Assembly: GCA_023137615.1 (NCBI GenBank)
Contig: JAGLOS010000003.1
Location: 1-39,812 of the forward strand
Direction: 5' to 3'
Source: Minisyncoccota bacterium
GTDB taxonomy: Bacteria > Patescibacteriota > Minisyncoccia > Phycocordibacterales > JAGLOS01
DNA: 39,812 nt
The position numbers and the translations under genes are program-made. Each line of letters starts with the position of its first letter. Position 1 is the first letter of the stretch. Positions 1-8,484 of the stretch are shown in pieces. The notes below the pieces were generated by a model. It was given only the letters and a program-made list of their open reading frames with translations, searched no databases and had not been told where the DNA came from.

Positions 1-321
1 CCACTGTATTCAAATTGCCGCTGTCTTACCTTAGACTTGTCCGGCAATATTTAAAATGCACCAAACAGGTGCGTAAATATAATACCATATTTTCCTCCAA
101 AAACAATTCTACTAAGCAAAAAGAAAAGCCCCCGGATGGATAAGGACCTTTCAAAAACATTAACTATTAAACTATCGAAAAGTGTGTGACCCCCGTGGGT
201 CTTCCTCGTACAAATGGAATATACCATCCTACAATTCGTCCCATTTGGGCCAGATTTCAAAAAATCGGAAACACTCTAAATAGCTGTGTGAAGATCTGAC
301 CAAGGTTGATAATACTATATA
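1..321. other. Hairpin-rich non-coding stretch downstream of dnaX
   Basis: No convincing gene is seen here. The stretch holds an imperfect palindrome (arms 14-20 and 42-48, with an inner GTCT/AGAC pair at 23-26/33-36) and perfect short hairpins at 58-72 (GCACC/GGTGC) and 188-201 (GACCC/GGGTC). A longer stem pairs 245-255 with 294-303, just after the dnaX stop. Short open frames on the minus strand show no recognisable domain. I looked for SRP RNA, tmRNA and RNase P core motifs next to dnaX and did not find them. It may be an unrecognised structured RNA or a decayed region. Confidence 0.35.
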
Positions 322-1365
322 TTATACTTTCTTGTCAAGCAGATCGATCAATGCAAGCTCGACGGGCAGATGTACAATATATGAAAAATCGAGTTTTGAA
401 TACGCCTCAAGAAAAGCAAGAACTGTTTTTGATGAAATGGCGGTATTTTTCGCATCGCTCAACTTTTTCAAGAATTCAAAATCGTCTTCGTCGAGTTCTT
501 CTTTGATCTCCTTTTCCATAGCCGGAGCATTGCGAAGAAGAAGAACGAAACGAAGTTTCGCCAAAATAAGCTTTACAAATATTTTCATATTAATATTCCC
601 CTCAGCCGCCTTGTTGACCGCAACAAGCCCCGCCTCAAGATCGTTTTCAGAGATCGCAATGATCACATTGTCGATAAGCGCTCGGCGCGGCGCACCGGTG
701 ATCGCCTCCACCTCCTCTGCTGTGATCTTTTTGTCAGCCGAAGTACTGATCACTTTTTGTACTATTCCCAAAGTATCGCGAAAAGCTCCGTCACCAAGGA
801 TCGCAATGAGCTGCGCCGCGGACGGATCAAGAGTATAACCCTCTTTTTTTGCTATTTTAAGCGACACCTCTTTGAGTGTTGTTTGTGAGGGTTTTTTGAA
901 GTTAAAGGTCTGACATCGCGATACGATCGTCGTAGGAAGTTTCTCTGCTTCCGTGGTCGCCAAGATAAAGACAACATGTGAAGGTGGTTCTTCCAAAGTC
1001 TTTAACAATGCATTGAACGCTTCTTTGGTAAGCATGTGCACTTCGTCTATGATATATACTTTATATTTTGAGTCGAACGGAAGCGTCGACACCGAGTCTC
1101 GCAGTTCGCGGATGTCATCAATACCTCGATTCGACGCGGCGTCTATTTCATACAGATCACTTGCCGATGTACCCAACTCTTTTGCAAAAATACGCGCAAT
1201 ACTCGTCTTTCCGATACCTCGGCTACCCGCAAAAAGATATGCGTGTGCAAATGTCTCGTTTTTGAGTGAGCTTTGAAGCGTATTTACAATATGATCCTGT
1301 CCAATAATATCTTTGAATTCCATTGGACGATGTTTTCTATAGAGTGTTGTTTCTTCTTGAGTCAT
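322..1365 (-). CDS. dnaX: DNA polymerase III subunit gamma (short DnaX)
   Basis: Clamp-loader AAA+ ATPase that loads the sliding clamp for replication. Visible are Walker A GSRGIGKT (residues 47-54), Walker B VYIIDEVH (103-110), and sensor 1 with the arginine finger region (ATTEAEKLPTTIVSRC). The helical domain III follows and the protein then ends. At 347 residues it is gamma-length: the tau domains that bind the helicase and polymerase are absent. The Cys4 zinc module that normally follows Walker A is also gone, because the chain passes directly from AKELG to LYEIDAASN. A TATAAT box (1373-1378) lies 7 nt before the ATG and no Shine-Dalgarno is seen, so translation is probably leaderless. 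It is separated from the upstream gene by a terminator. Confidence 0.95.
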   Translation of the reverse strand: MTQEETTLYRKHRPMEFKDIIGQDHIVNTLQSSLKNETFAHAYLFAGSRGIGKTSIARIFAKELGTSASDLYEIDAASNRGIDDIRELRDSVSTLPFDSKYKVYIIDEVHMLTKEAFNALLKTLEEPPSHVVFILATTEAEKLPTTIVSRCQTFNFKKPSQTTLKEVSLKIAKKEGYTLDPSAAQLIAILGDGAFRDTLGIVQKVISTSADKKITAEEVEAITGAPRRALIDNVIIAISENDLEAGLVAVNKAAEGNINMKIFVKLILAKLRFVLLLRNAPAMEKEIKEELDEDDFEFLKKLSDAKNTAISSKTVLAFLEAYSKLDFSYIVHLPVELALIDLLDKKV

Positions 1366-1398
1366 GTCTCATATTATACACGAACATATGAGACAAAC

Positions 1399-1425
1399 AA
1401 AAAACCCGCATTTAACGGGTTTTTT
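1399..1425 (-). terminator. Rho-independent terminator after the YtxH-like gene
   Basis: The inverted repeat has arms AAAAAACCCG and CGGGTTTTTT around a short loop, giving a T-run on both strands. It lies between the end of the YtxH-like gene (1500) and the dnaX promoter, so it ends the minus-strand transcript before dnaX. Confidence 0.85.
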
Positions 1426-1499
1426 GCCATGTAAAATATTTTAATCTATAAATCTATATCATTTAAAGTTTTCATAGTATTTTTATTATACGGATCTCG

Positions 1500-1973
1500 T
1501 TATTTCTTAGCAACTTTTTTGACCGCTTTTTTCTTCACCGGCTTCTTCTCCGCCGTTGCTTTGACCACTTTCTTGGCTGCTTTGTTTGTGGCCTTTTTTA
1601 CAACCTTCCTCGCTTTCTTTGCGGTTTTTTTAGCTTTTGGTTCTATATCTTTTTGGATCTTTTTCCAGTGCTTGCGCAGATCATCCATCATCTCGTGAAC
1701 ATCATCACTGTCTATGTCTTTAACTTTTGAGTATTTGTCACTAACTTTGTCGATGATCTTATTATAATCATCTTCATCAACCTTCTGAAGCTTTTCGATC
1801 TTCTCAAGAACCTCTCCTTTTGCCTTGAGCATCCAACCTTTTACTTTTTTGCGGTTCTTTGCCGCTTCTTTACCTCCATATAAAAAATACCCCGCAGCTG
1901 CGGTCGCGGCAAGGATTGCAAGACCAAATCCGTGAGAACCTTTGTCGTCACACTTTTTAATTTCTTTTGTCAT
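1500..1973 (-). CDS. YtxH-like membrane protein with lysine-rich histone-H1-like tail
   Basis: A 157-residue protein in three parts. A glycine/alanine-rich hydrophobic segment (about 15-33, LAILAATAAAGYFLYGG) resembles the YtxH/gas-vesicle-like anchor. A charged helical middle follows (about 35-110). The last 45 residues are almost pure Lys/Ala/Val repeats of the AAKK, VKKA, VKKK type, like bacterial histone H1 tails. The tail should bind DNA or another polyanion, while the N-terminus could hold it at the membrane. It lies 22 nt after the small membrane gene at 1996-2283, so the two probably share an mRNA. The exact role is unknown. The YtxH similarity is by pattern only. Confidence 0.75.
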   Translation of the reverse strand: MTKEIKKCDDKGSHGFGLAILAATAAAGYFLYGGKEAAKNRKKVKGWMLKAKGEVLEKIEKLQKVDEDDYNKIIDKVSDKYSKVKDIDSDDVHEMMDDLRKHWKKIQKDIEPKAKKTAKKARKVVKKATNKAAKKVVKATAEKKPVKKKAVKKVAKK

Positions 1974-1995
1974 AATAATACCTAAAAACTAATAA

Positions 1996-2283
1996 TTATT
2001 TTTTCTTTTTTTTGTTCTGCCTTTTTTGGTTAAAACCGGCGACAGCGGTAACGATGGACAAAATAAATCCTGTCCATACTCCTTTATCGTTGAGTTTCAT
2101 ACGTACCTCGGAGAGATCTTCTGACAAAGTCTCTGTGCCCTTGCGTATCGTTGCCAAAAAACCATGTATGTCTCGCAGTATCTTTATCACATACATGATC
2201 GCGATCAAAAATACAACCGTGATAAAGACCACAGAAACAGAGCTGATAAAAAAGAAAACATCTGATTGAAGAACGCTATTCAT
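1996..2283 (-). CDS. Small membrane protein, DUF948/UPF0478-like
   Basis: A 95-residue protein with one strong N-terminal transmembrane helix (about 10-35), an amphipathic helix (IRKGTETLSEDLSEVRMKL), a second weakly hydrophobic stretch (WTGFILSIVTAVAGF) and a KRQNKKKKK end. This layout resembles DUF948 proteins, which often lie next to YtxH-type genes, as here. A TATAAT-like box sits a few bases before the ATG, again suggesting a leaderless start. The molecular function is not known. The family call is tentative. Confidence 0.7.
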   Translation of the reverse strand: MNSVLQSDVFFFISSVSVVFITVVFLIAIMYVIKILRDIHGFLATIRKGTETLSEDLSEVRMKLNDKGVWTGFILSIVTAVAGFNQKRQNKKKKK

Positions 2284-2327
2284 ATATATAATTATACTTT
2301 GTTTTCTCTTTTAAGAAAAGTGGAGAA

Positions 2328-3317
2328 TTATTTTTTGAGAAATTCTTCAACTATTTCTTCCACTTCATCTGCTGAGGACACTTCCATAAGTCGTATACGT
2401 AATTCCTTTGCACCGTCAAAGCCGGTCACATATGCCTTGAAGTGTTTTTTCATAATTGCAAAATTTTTGACATCACCAAGTTTTTCTTTAAAGAGTTTTG
2501 TATGTTCAACCATAACACGCAATATTTTTTCAAGCGGCAAATTTTCTTTTGCCACTTTCTGATTAAAAAACCACGGATCACCAAAAACACCGCGCCCCAC
2601 CATAACACCATCAACACCGTACTGTTGCACTTTCTCCTGCGCCTCTTGGATACTTTTCACATCACCATTACCAATAATAAGAGTATCCGTGCCTTTTGCC
2701 ATTTCAACCACTTTTGCAATATCATCCCAACGCGCATCTGTAAGTGACAATTCTTTCCTTGTTCTGCCATGTATGGTGAGCACGGGCACTTTAGTATCGA
2801 GAAGGTACGGTATCCACTCGTCTATCTCTTCTTTGTTATAACCGATGCGAGTCTTGACTGACACGGGGATATCACCGGCGCCCTCCATTGTCGCATAAAT
2901 AACCTCTTGCGCGAGTTTTGGTGTTTTGATCATTGCAGCTCCGGCACCTTGTTTTTCGATACTTCTATCCGGGCATCCCATATTGATATCAACCCCATCA
3001 AATCCCATTTTGTTTACAAGCTCTGCTGTCTTGCGACAATTATCAGGGTCACTGCCAAATATCTGCGCTACGATCGGTCTTTCATTCTCTTGAAATTTTA
3101 GATCGCGTTTAATGATGTCGCGCCCAGGGCTGCACAAACCGTCACACGAGACAAACTCAGTCCAAAAAACATGCGGTCCGCCGTGTGATGTACCGTGTTC
3201 ACTGTACTTTACAAACATTTGTCGAAAAGGCGCATCGGTGACATCCGCCATCGGCGCTAATACAAAAAATGGTTTTTTTAATTCCGCCCAAAATCCCCGT
3301 ACGATCTTTTTCTTCAT
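2328..3317 (-). CDS. dus: tRNA-dihydrouridine synthase
   Basis: FMN-dependent enzyme that reduces uridine to dihydrouridine in the tRNA D-loop. The N-terminal FMN-barrel motif FVLAPMADVTDAPF (18-31) and the catalytic-cysteine motif INMGCPDRSIEKQGAGAAMI (Cys115) are clear. VSVKTRIGY, TIHGRT and IIGNGDVKS are further barrel signatures, and the helical RNA-binding domain is at the C-terminus. At 329 residues the length is normal. The Lys usually found shortly after GCP is replaced by Arg-Ser, and about 25 extra residues (roughly 40-65, including VFWTEFVSCDGLCS) extend an early loop. TATAGT at 3324-3329 lies 6 nt before the ATG. Subfamily B is most likely but not certain. Confidence 0.93.
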   Translation of the reverse strand: MKKKIVRGFWAELKKPFFVLAPMADVTDAPFRQMFVKYSEHGTSHGGPHVFWTEFVSCDGLCSPGRDIIKRDLKFQENERPIVAQIFGSDPDNCRKTAELVNKMGFDGVDINMGCPDRSIEKQGAGAAMIKTPKLAQEVIYATMEGAGDIPVSVKTRIGYNKEEIDEWIPYLLDTKVPVLTIHGRTRKELSLTDARWDDIAKVVEMAKGTDTLIIGNGDVKSIQEAQEKVQQYGVDGVMVGRGVFGDPWFFNQKVAKENLPLEKILRVMVEHTKLFKEKLGDVKNFAIMKKHFKAYVTGFDGAKELRIRLMEVSSADEVEEIVEEFLKK

Positions 3318-3385
3318 TGAACTACTATATGGAAGAAATTCAAATAAATCAACCGGTTAGCAACTAGTAACTAAAAACCAATCAA

Positions 3386-5860
3386 TCAAGTAAGATCCTC
3401 CGGCAAAAGAGTAAATTTGCTTCCTTCTTTGATATCTCCACGAATAAGTTTCTCTGCGATCACTTGTTCCAGATTTTCTTGTATATAACGATTCATTGGT
3501 CGCGCTCCAAAAACAGGATCAACTCCCTGCTGTGCCACATACTCGACCATCTCAGACGTGATTTCCATATCAAGACCTCGATTGCGCAAACGCAGACGCA
3601 GCTTCTCCAACATGATCCCTGATATTTTCCTAATATGTTCCAACTCAAGAGGATGAAACAATACTACCGCATCAAAACGATTCAAAAACTCCGGTTTGAA
3701 AATGCGTTCTTTGATAATATGATCCACAATCTCTTTTTGAATATTTTTTGTATCAACCTCTTGTTGCATTTTTTCAAATATCAAATTACTTCCCGCATTT
3801 GATGTTGCAATGAAAATGACATTTCGTGCATTCACACGCTTACCCTTAACATCGGAAAAGAACCCTTCGTCAAGTATCTGCAAGAAAAGATCGTGTACCT
3901 GCGTAGCGCTTTTCTCAAACTCATCAAGAAGCACCACGCCATATGAATGTTCCCGCAAGGTTCGTGTCAAAACACCTATTTGTCCACCATCAAACGAACC
4001 AATGAGACGCGCAACCGCGTCACCTCCGGCAAATTCCGACATATCAAGTCGTGTCATATTCTTCTCATCTCCAAAGAAAAGTGCCGCAAGGGCTTTTGCC
4101 GTCTCGGTCTTCCCCACTCCCGTAGGACCGACAAACAAAAATGATCCTATTGGTCGACGAGTGTTGCGCACACCGGCTCTCGAGCGGCGCATGGCATTAC
4201 TCACTACAACGATCGCCTCATCTTGTCCAATAACACGCTTGTGCAGCAGATCTTCAACGTTAAGCAATGTTTCTCTTTCCGCTTCTTTGATCTGACCAAG
4301 TGGCACTCCCGTCTTTTTCTCGACTATATCAAGAATATCCTGCTTCTCGACGAGAATTTTATGTTTTCTGATAACATGCGCCGGTAATTCCACAAGAATA
4401 TCGATAGCCTTATCGGGCATAACAGGATCAGAAAAATGATCCATTACCGCGCGAATCACCGTTTTGAGAGAATTATAGGTGAACAAAACACCACTATGCT
4501 TTTCGAGTTCTTCCGCAACATTTTGTAGTACCTCTACCATTTCTTCGTCGCCGGGATGCTCAACAAGTATGTGTTCAAATCTCTGTTTGATCGTTGGATC
4601 TTGTTCCAACAAATGATGATAGTTATCTTTGTTCGAAAGAGCAACGATCTGGATCCCCGCGGACGCAAAATACGGATCCATCAAACGTATAACATCAGTT
4701 CCCAAATACTGTGCACTCAACACAAAAGCCGACAGATCTCTAAAAATAAAAAGAATATTTCCGGCGGCAACCGCATCGTTGAGTATTTTTATAAATTGAA
4801 TTTCAAGATCATTCTTGCTTTGTGATTGTGAGACCAAAAACTCACCGTCAAAAAGCATGGGGCGTTTTCTCTCCAGAGCGGGCGGCACTTTTCCGGAATG
4901 GATATCTCGGGCAAATGAGTAGACAACGTCCATCTTGCCTTCTCCCGGTTCGCCGACAAGCAACACATTTGATTCTCGCGCGCACGACAAAAGATCCTTG
5001 AGTTGTTGAAGGTACTCGGCTCCTTTCTCGGATAGTGCGTTGAGAGACGCACCCCCTTCGTGTCCACTCAATTCATGCGCATAGCGGCGCAGTATATATG
5101 CTTGTCCGTACGACCAGTCAGAACCGATCCCTTCTATTTTTTCGAGATTGGCAGCAGTCCACCAACGCCTCTTTTCTTTTGTCTTTTCGTTTATCTTTAC
5201 AACCCAACTTGTCGCACCAAAGAAATCTTCTTTTTGAGTTCCTTTAGAGAACAAAAAATCAGCAAAAGTGGGATCATTTTGAAAAATATATTGTGCCAGA
5301 TCAGTGAGTGCAAAAACCTCTCCATCACGCATCTGCGGGTGTGAATAACGAACAACATGTTCTCTTGTATTCAAATGTGTCTCAACAATATCATCGTACA
5401 GACCGCTACGGTGCAATATCTCCCTGCCGATATCTGAGAGACAAAATGCCGCGGTAATATCTCTGTCTTGCACATTTAAAAGTATACGCAACACATGAAA
5501 ACTGAACATGTCTTCCGGTATACGATCTTTTCCATTTACCGTCGCGTCCTCTTTTTCTTTAAAATAATAGGAACAAAAGAATGCCTCAATAGAATATACA
5601 CATATCCAAAAAGCGAAAGAAAGTAATACAAGACCAAATATCTTTGGCAGTATCATATCAAACACCAACTCAATGTTACCATTGAGCAAATGAAATTGGT
5701 TTATAACCATAATCACAATGATCACTGTCAAAAAAGACAAAAGGAACGCGACTGTTATTTTATAGATACGTCTTCGAAAACTCGAAGATAGCACCTCCTC
5801 AAGAAGCACGATCGGATACAAGTAACTTTTTTTTAATTGATATCGGCTTTTTTCTTCCAT
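3386..5860 (-). CDS. Membrane-anchored Clp/Hsp100-type ATPase with degenerate first AAA module
   Basis: A 824-residue protein. It has two N-terminal transmembrane helices (about 35-53 and 65-93), a Clp-N-like helical region (about 110-260), and two AAA modules. Module 1 is altered: Walker A reads GEPGEGKM (about 302), lacking the final Thr/Ser, and Walker B reads ILFIFRDLS, lacking the Asp-Glu pair. Module 2 is intact, with GPTGVGKT (about 578), VVLLDEFEKS (about 645), arginine finger PEFLNRFD and sensor 2 GARPMNR. The IGF/LGF loop used by ClpA/C to dock ClpP is not seen after TSNAGSN. It may therefore be a membrane-bound unfoldase or disaggregase powered by module 2 only. It starts 3 nt after a small membrane gene, forming an operon. 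Confidence 0.9.
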   Translation of the reverse strand: MEEKSRYQLKKSYLYPIVLLEEVLSSSFRRRIYKITVAFLLSFLTVIIVIMVINQFHLLNGNIELVFDMILPKIFGLVLLSFAFWICVYSIEAFFCSYYFKEKEDATVNGKDRIPEDMFSFHVLRILLNVQDRDITAAFCLSDIGREILHRSGLYDDIVETHLNTREHVVRYSHPQMRDGEVFALTDLAQYIFQNDPTFADFLFSKGTQKEDFFGATSWVVKINEKTKEKRRWWTAANLEKIEGIGSDWSYGQAYILRRYAHELSGHEGGASLNALSEKGAEYLQQLKDLLSCARESNVLLVGEPGEGKMDVVYSFARDIHSGKVPPALERKRPMLFDGEFLVSQSQSKNDLEIQFIKILNDAVAAGNILFIFRDLSAFVLSAQYLGTDVIRLMDPYFASAGIQIVALSNKDNYHHLLEQDPTIKQRFEHILVEHPGDEEMVEVLQNVAEELEKHSGVLFTYNSLKTVIRAVMDHFSDPVMPDKAIDILVELPAHVIRKHKILVEKQDILDIVEKKTGVPLGQIKEAERETLLNVEDLLHKRVIGQDEAIVVVSNAMRRSRAGVRNTRRPIGSFLFVGPTGVGKTETAKALAALFFGDEKNMTRLDMSEFAGGDAVARLIGSFDGGQIGVLTRTLREHSYGVVLLDEFEKSATQVHDLFLQILDEGFFSDVKGKRVNARNVIFIATSNAGSNLIFEKMQQEVDTKNIQKEIVDHIIKERIFKPEFLNRFDAVVLFHPLELEHIRKISGIMLEKLRLRLRNRGLDMEITSEMVEYVAQQGVDPVFGARPMNRYIQENLEQVIAEKLIRGDIKEGSKFTLLPEDLT

Positions 5861-5863
5861 GAT

Positions 5864-6259
5864 CTATACAAAAAATATTAAATGCAGCCCGGCAACTCCG
5901 ACAAACAAGACAACCGCCGGCAATACCGCCCATACCACCAAAAATTGGATACCGACAATAACAACGATCATAATAAATATAAATCCGATGGTAATGAGCA
6001 TCAGACGCATCACAAATCCAACAAGCCGCATCATAAGATTGACCATTTTTGTAGATAGATAATCTCCGATATCAAATCCTCGGGTCTCGCGCTGTGCTTC
6101 AATCCTTTTCCATGGTTGAAAGAGTGTCCGAAACAACGCAGAGATAGAAAAAAAATGAAATACAAAATGCGTTATGTTCCGCCAAATGTGAAAAATATCA
6201 ACAAACGCTTTGGAGTAATGCCAACGAAAATAGTCACGCAAAATAATTGTGAATATCAT
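5864..6259 (-). CDS. Small polytopic membrane protein of unknown function
   Basis: About 131 residues with hydrophobic stretches around VDIFHIWRNITHFVFHFFSI and two long C-terminal transmembrane helices separated by few residues. A conserved-looking aromatic/basic segment (SALFRTLFQPWKRI) lies before them. I chose the ATG at 6259 because a TATAAT box (6266-6271) ends 6 nt before it. Upstream in-frame starts exist (TTG 6289; GTG 6274 preceded by a GAGGAGG sequence), so the start is uncertain. The stop lies 3 nt before the Clp-like gene, which makes it a likely partner or membrane adaptor. No family is recognised with confidence. Confidence 0.75.
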   Translation of the reverse strand: MIFTIILRDYFRWHYSKAFVDIFHIWRNITHFVFHFFSISALFRTLFQPWKRIEAQRETRGFDIGDYLSTKMVNLMMRLVGFVMRLMLITIGFIFIMIVVIVGIQFLVVWAVLPAVVLFVGVAGLHLIFFV

Positions 6260-6322
6260 ACAAAAATTATACACCAGAACCCTCCTCAAAAGTAGTGTGT
6301 GTAATATTTTTTAAACTATTAT

Positions 6323-7228
6323 TTATTCAAATTTAAACAGTACTTTATTCGCAAATCGCACATCGACATATTCTATCTGAGAGGGGGTCTTTTCTGATGA
6401 CTCTGTAAATTTCTTTTCATACGCGGTCTTTATTTTTCCCAAAACCTCCACCAAGTCCTGTGTCGGAGAAAATTTAAGAATACCTCCACTGTCCATACTG
6501 ATCTCGAAAAGGTCTTCGTCTCGTATTGTTAGTGAATATGAACCGATGGATATCTGTTCGAGAGAACGGACAAAGCTTATAACAAGCACAAAAGTCTCTT
6601 TAGGCAATAACTGTATTCCAATAACACTTGCCAGATCATCTACCGCTTTTTCTGCAAGAATATCAGGTGACGTCGTCGCTTCAACCTTTTTATCAAAAAC
6701 AAGCGGAGATCCATAAAGTTCAAAATATACATGATCTGAAAAATATGGTGCTTCTGTAAACACATACCCTGTCTTATCGACAAAATAGCAATCACTCATA
6801 TCATTCTCACTGTCCAACATATATTCCCTGCACCACAATACCGCCGGCTCACGTTCGACAACAGTTATAAGTATCTTTGAAAAATTTATACTGTCTACAG
6901 AAATACTTTTTATTCGAGGGTATTTATCTAAAAGCATGCTCTCTGTGTTTTTCTTCGGAAACAAAAAAGTGTTACGTTTTGGAAATAACCATAATATTTT
7001 TTTTGCCATTTCTTCCTCAACAACTGAAACGATCTCTCCCGCGAGCGTCTCGCTCGCACCTTTGACCTGCACCTTTTTTATCTGGTGACTGTCCATTTGA
7101 GAAAGCCAAACAACACCCGCCACAGCACAAACGACAAGCACCAACACAACGCCACCATAAAATACATTTCTCTTTCGATGGTTACTGGTTGATCTTTTTG
7201 AAATAAGCGGTAAACGTTGAATTCCCAT
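6323..7228 (-). CDS. ftsQ: Cell division protein FtsQ/DivIB (POTRA domain)
   Basis: A 301-residue bitopic division protein. It has a basic cytoplasmic N-terminus (KRSTSNHRKR), one transmembrane helix (about 24-44), then a POTRA domain (IKKVQVKGASETLAGEIVS onward). The FtsQ-type core follows: ILITVVEREPAVLWC, then CYFVDKTGYVFTEAP. FtsQ links FtsL/FtsB to the divisome outside the membrane. It lies 9 nt after the SerRS-like gene, so they are probably co-transcribed. It sits apart from the main division cluster at 27-32 kb, whereas ftsQ is often inside that cluster. Confidence 0.88.
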   Translation of the reverse strand: MGIQRLPLISKRSTSNHRKRNVFYGGVVLVLVVCAVAGVVWLSQMDSHQIKKVQVKGASETLAGEIVSVVEEEMAKKILWLFPKRNTFLFPKKNTESMLLDKYPRIKSISVDSINFSKILITVVEREPAVLWCREYMLDSENDMSDCYFVDKTGYVFTEAPYFSDHVYFELYGSPLVFDKKVEATTSPDILAEKAVDDLASVIGIQLLPKETFVLVISFVRSLEQISIGSYSLTIRDEDLFEISMDSGGILKFSPTQDLVEVLGKIKTAYEKKFTESSEKTPSQIEYVDVRFANKVLFKFE

Positions 7229-7237
7229 AGTATATAT

Positions 7238-8425
7238 CTATATAATAGTGTCTCGATCTGTTTTTTCAATAGCAATCCCTTCCTCTGTGTTCTTATTCCA
7301 TATTACCAGAGATTCAACCCCGACATATTTTTGAAGACTTTTTGGTATTCGAATAGACCCGTCTTCGTTTTGGAAATTTTCAATAATACCCTGAAGTATA
7401 CCCTCTCCTGTTACAATACTTCCGTGTAAAGAATGAACAAAGCGGGTAACCTTCTGCTTGTCGACGTATTTAATATTAAGCCGACGTGCTTGAAAATCGT
7501 GAGAATATGACGACGAACACACTTCACGATATTTGCCCGATGTTGGAAAATATATTTCAATGGAATACTTTTTTACATGCTTGGACCCAAGAAGCCCACC
7601 GCAGTATGTCACCACCCGATATGGCAGCCCAAGGGCTTGTATGATCATTTCTTGATCTTTCGTCATCTCTTCGTGCAAAGACACGCTTGTCATGTGATTT
7701 GCTTCACTCAATATGATCTGTTCAAGCACAAAATCCTCTTTTTTATTTTTACGAGAAAATCCATGTGAAAAAGAAATATATTTTTTAGGTAATTCTCCCG
7801 TAACGATCGTTTTGTCCATATGATGAGACAATACTGATGCTTCCGAAGAATGAGCCAAAAACATCCCGTCCTGTGTTATGTAAAAGTCTTCATCTTTTTG
7901 TGGGAAAGATCCGATGCCAATAAAAGCGCTTTTTTCAACAAGAGAGGGTGCGATGACCGGCATATATTCTTTTCCTTTCATGGTGTCGAAAACAAACTGC
8001 CAAAGTGCCATCAAAAGTACGGCGCCTGAATTTTTTAAAAAGGTCTCACCATTATACGTATCTACCATATCGTGATCCTTCGTGAGCCGAGCATATGTAC
8101 GAGGAGTAAAAGTAAATTGTGGAACATCACCCCAGTTTCTTTCCACTCTGTTCTCTTTTGTGGTTTTACCTTCCGGAGTCGACATATCGGGAATATTCGG
8201 AACTTCGATCATCAATATTTGCCATTTCTCCATTGTTTCCTTGAGTCGCTCTTTTTCTTTTGATGTGTCTTGCAGATCTTTTTGTTTTGACCGTATTGTC
8301 TCAAGCAGCTCTCTGCGTGCATCATCTATTGCTATAAGTTTATCAACATCAAGATCAACGTGCTTTTTTTGCGCCGCCATTTTCATGATCTCTTTGTTCT
8401 GTCGGATAAAATTGATGTCGAGCAT
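7238..8425 (-). CDS. Seryl-tRNA synthetase-like protein with altered ATP-site motifs
   Basis: 395 residues that follow the SerRS layout. There is an N-terminal coiled-coil arm (about 1-100), then a class II core with LGLPYRVVTYCGGLLGSKHV, GKYREVCSSS and DFQARRLNIKY close to canonical. By eye, motif 2 reads GFSRKNKKEDF where SerRS has an F-R-x-E pattern, so the first ATP-contacting Arg and the Glu are Ser224 and Lys226. Motif 3 (HGSIVTGEGILQGIIENFQ) has Gly342 where an invariant Arg is expected. The TAE serine motif is SSE. It may be a non-aminoacylating paralogue or a very divergent SerRS. TATGAT at 8433-8438 lies 7 nt before the ATG, which suggests leaderless translation. Confidence 0.85.
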   Translation of the reverse strand: MLDINFIRQNKEIMKMAAQKKHVDLDVDKLIAIDDARRELLETIRSKQKDLQDTSKEKERLKETMEKWQILMIEVPNIPDMSTPEGKTTKENRVERNWGDVPQFTFTPRTYARLTKDHDMVDTYNGETFLKNSGAVLLMALWQFVFDTMKGKEYMPVIAPSLVEKSAFIGIGSFPQKDEDFYITQDGMFLAHSSEASVLSHHMDKTIVTGELPKKYISFSHGFSRKNKKEDFVLEQIILSEANHMTSVSLHEEMTKDQEMIIQALGLPYRVVTYCGGLLGSKHVKKYSIEIYFPTSGKYREVCSSSYSHDFQARRLNIKYVDKQKVTRFVHSLHGSIVTGEGILQGIIENFQNEDGSIRIPKSLQKYVGVESLVIWNKNTEEGIAIEKTDRDTII

Positions 8426-8484
8426 GCATTACATCATACCATGCCGCATATCAAAGAAAACTGCCGATGTGTTACAATATTTTG
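8426..8484. promoter_or_regulatory. Divergent promoters for the SerRS-like gene and dprA
   Basis: This 59-bp gap carries a -10 box on each strand. TATGAT (minus strand, 8433-8438) is 7 nt from the SerRS-like ATG. TACAAT (plus strand, 8473-8478) is 6 nt from the dprA ATG at 8485. Both spacings would place transcription starts on or next to the start codon. Confidence 0.6.

Noticed and set aside
51-260. 69-codon minus-strand frame downstream of dnaX
   Set aside because: No domain, unusual composition, and it overlaps several inverted repeats. Treated as non-coding.
1-321. SRP RNA, tmRNA or RNase P RNA next to dnaX
   Set aside because: None of the conserved core words (for example GGAA with AGCAG for SRP, or the RNase P P4 motif) was found on either strand.
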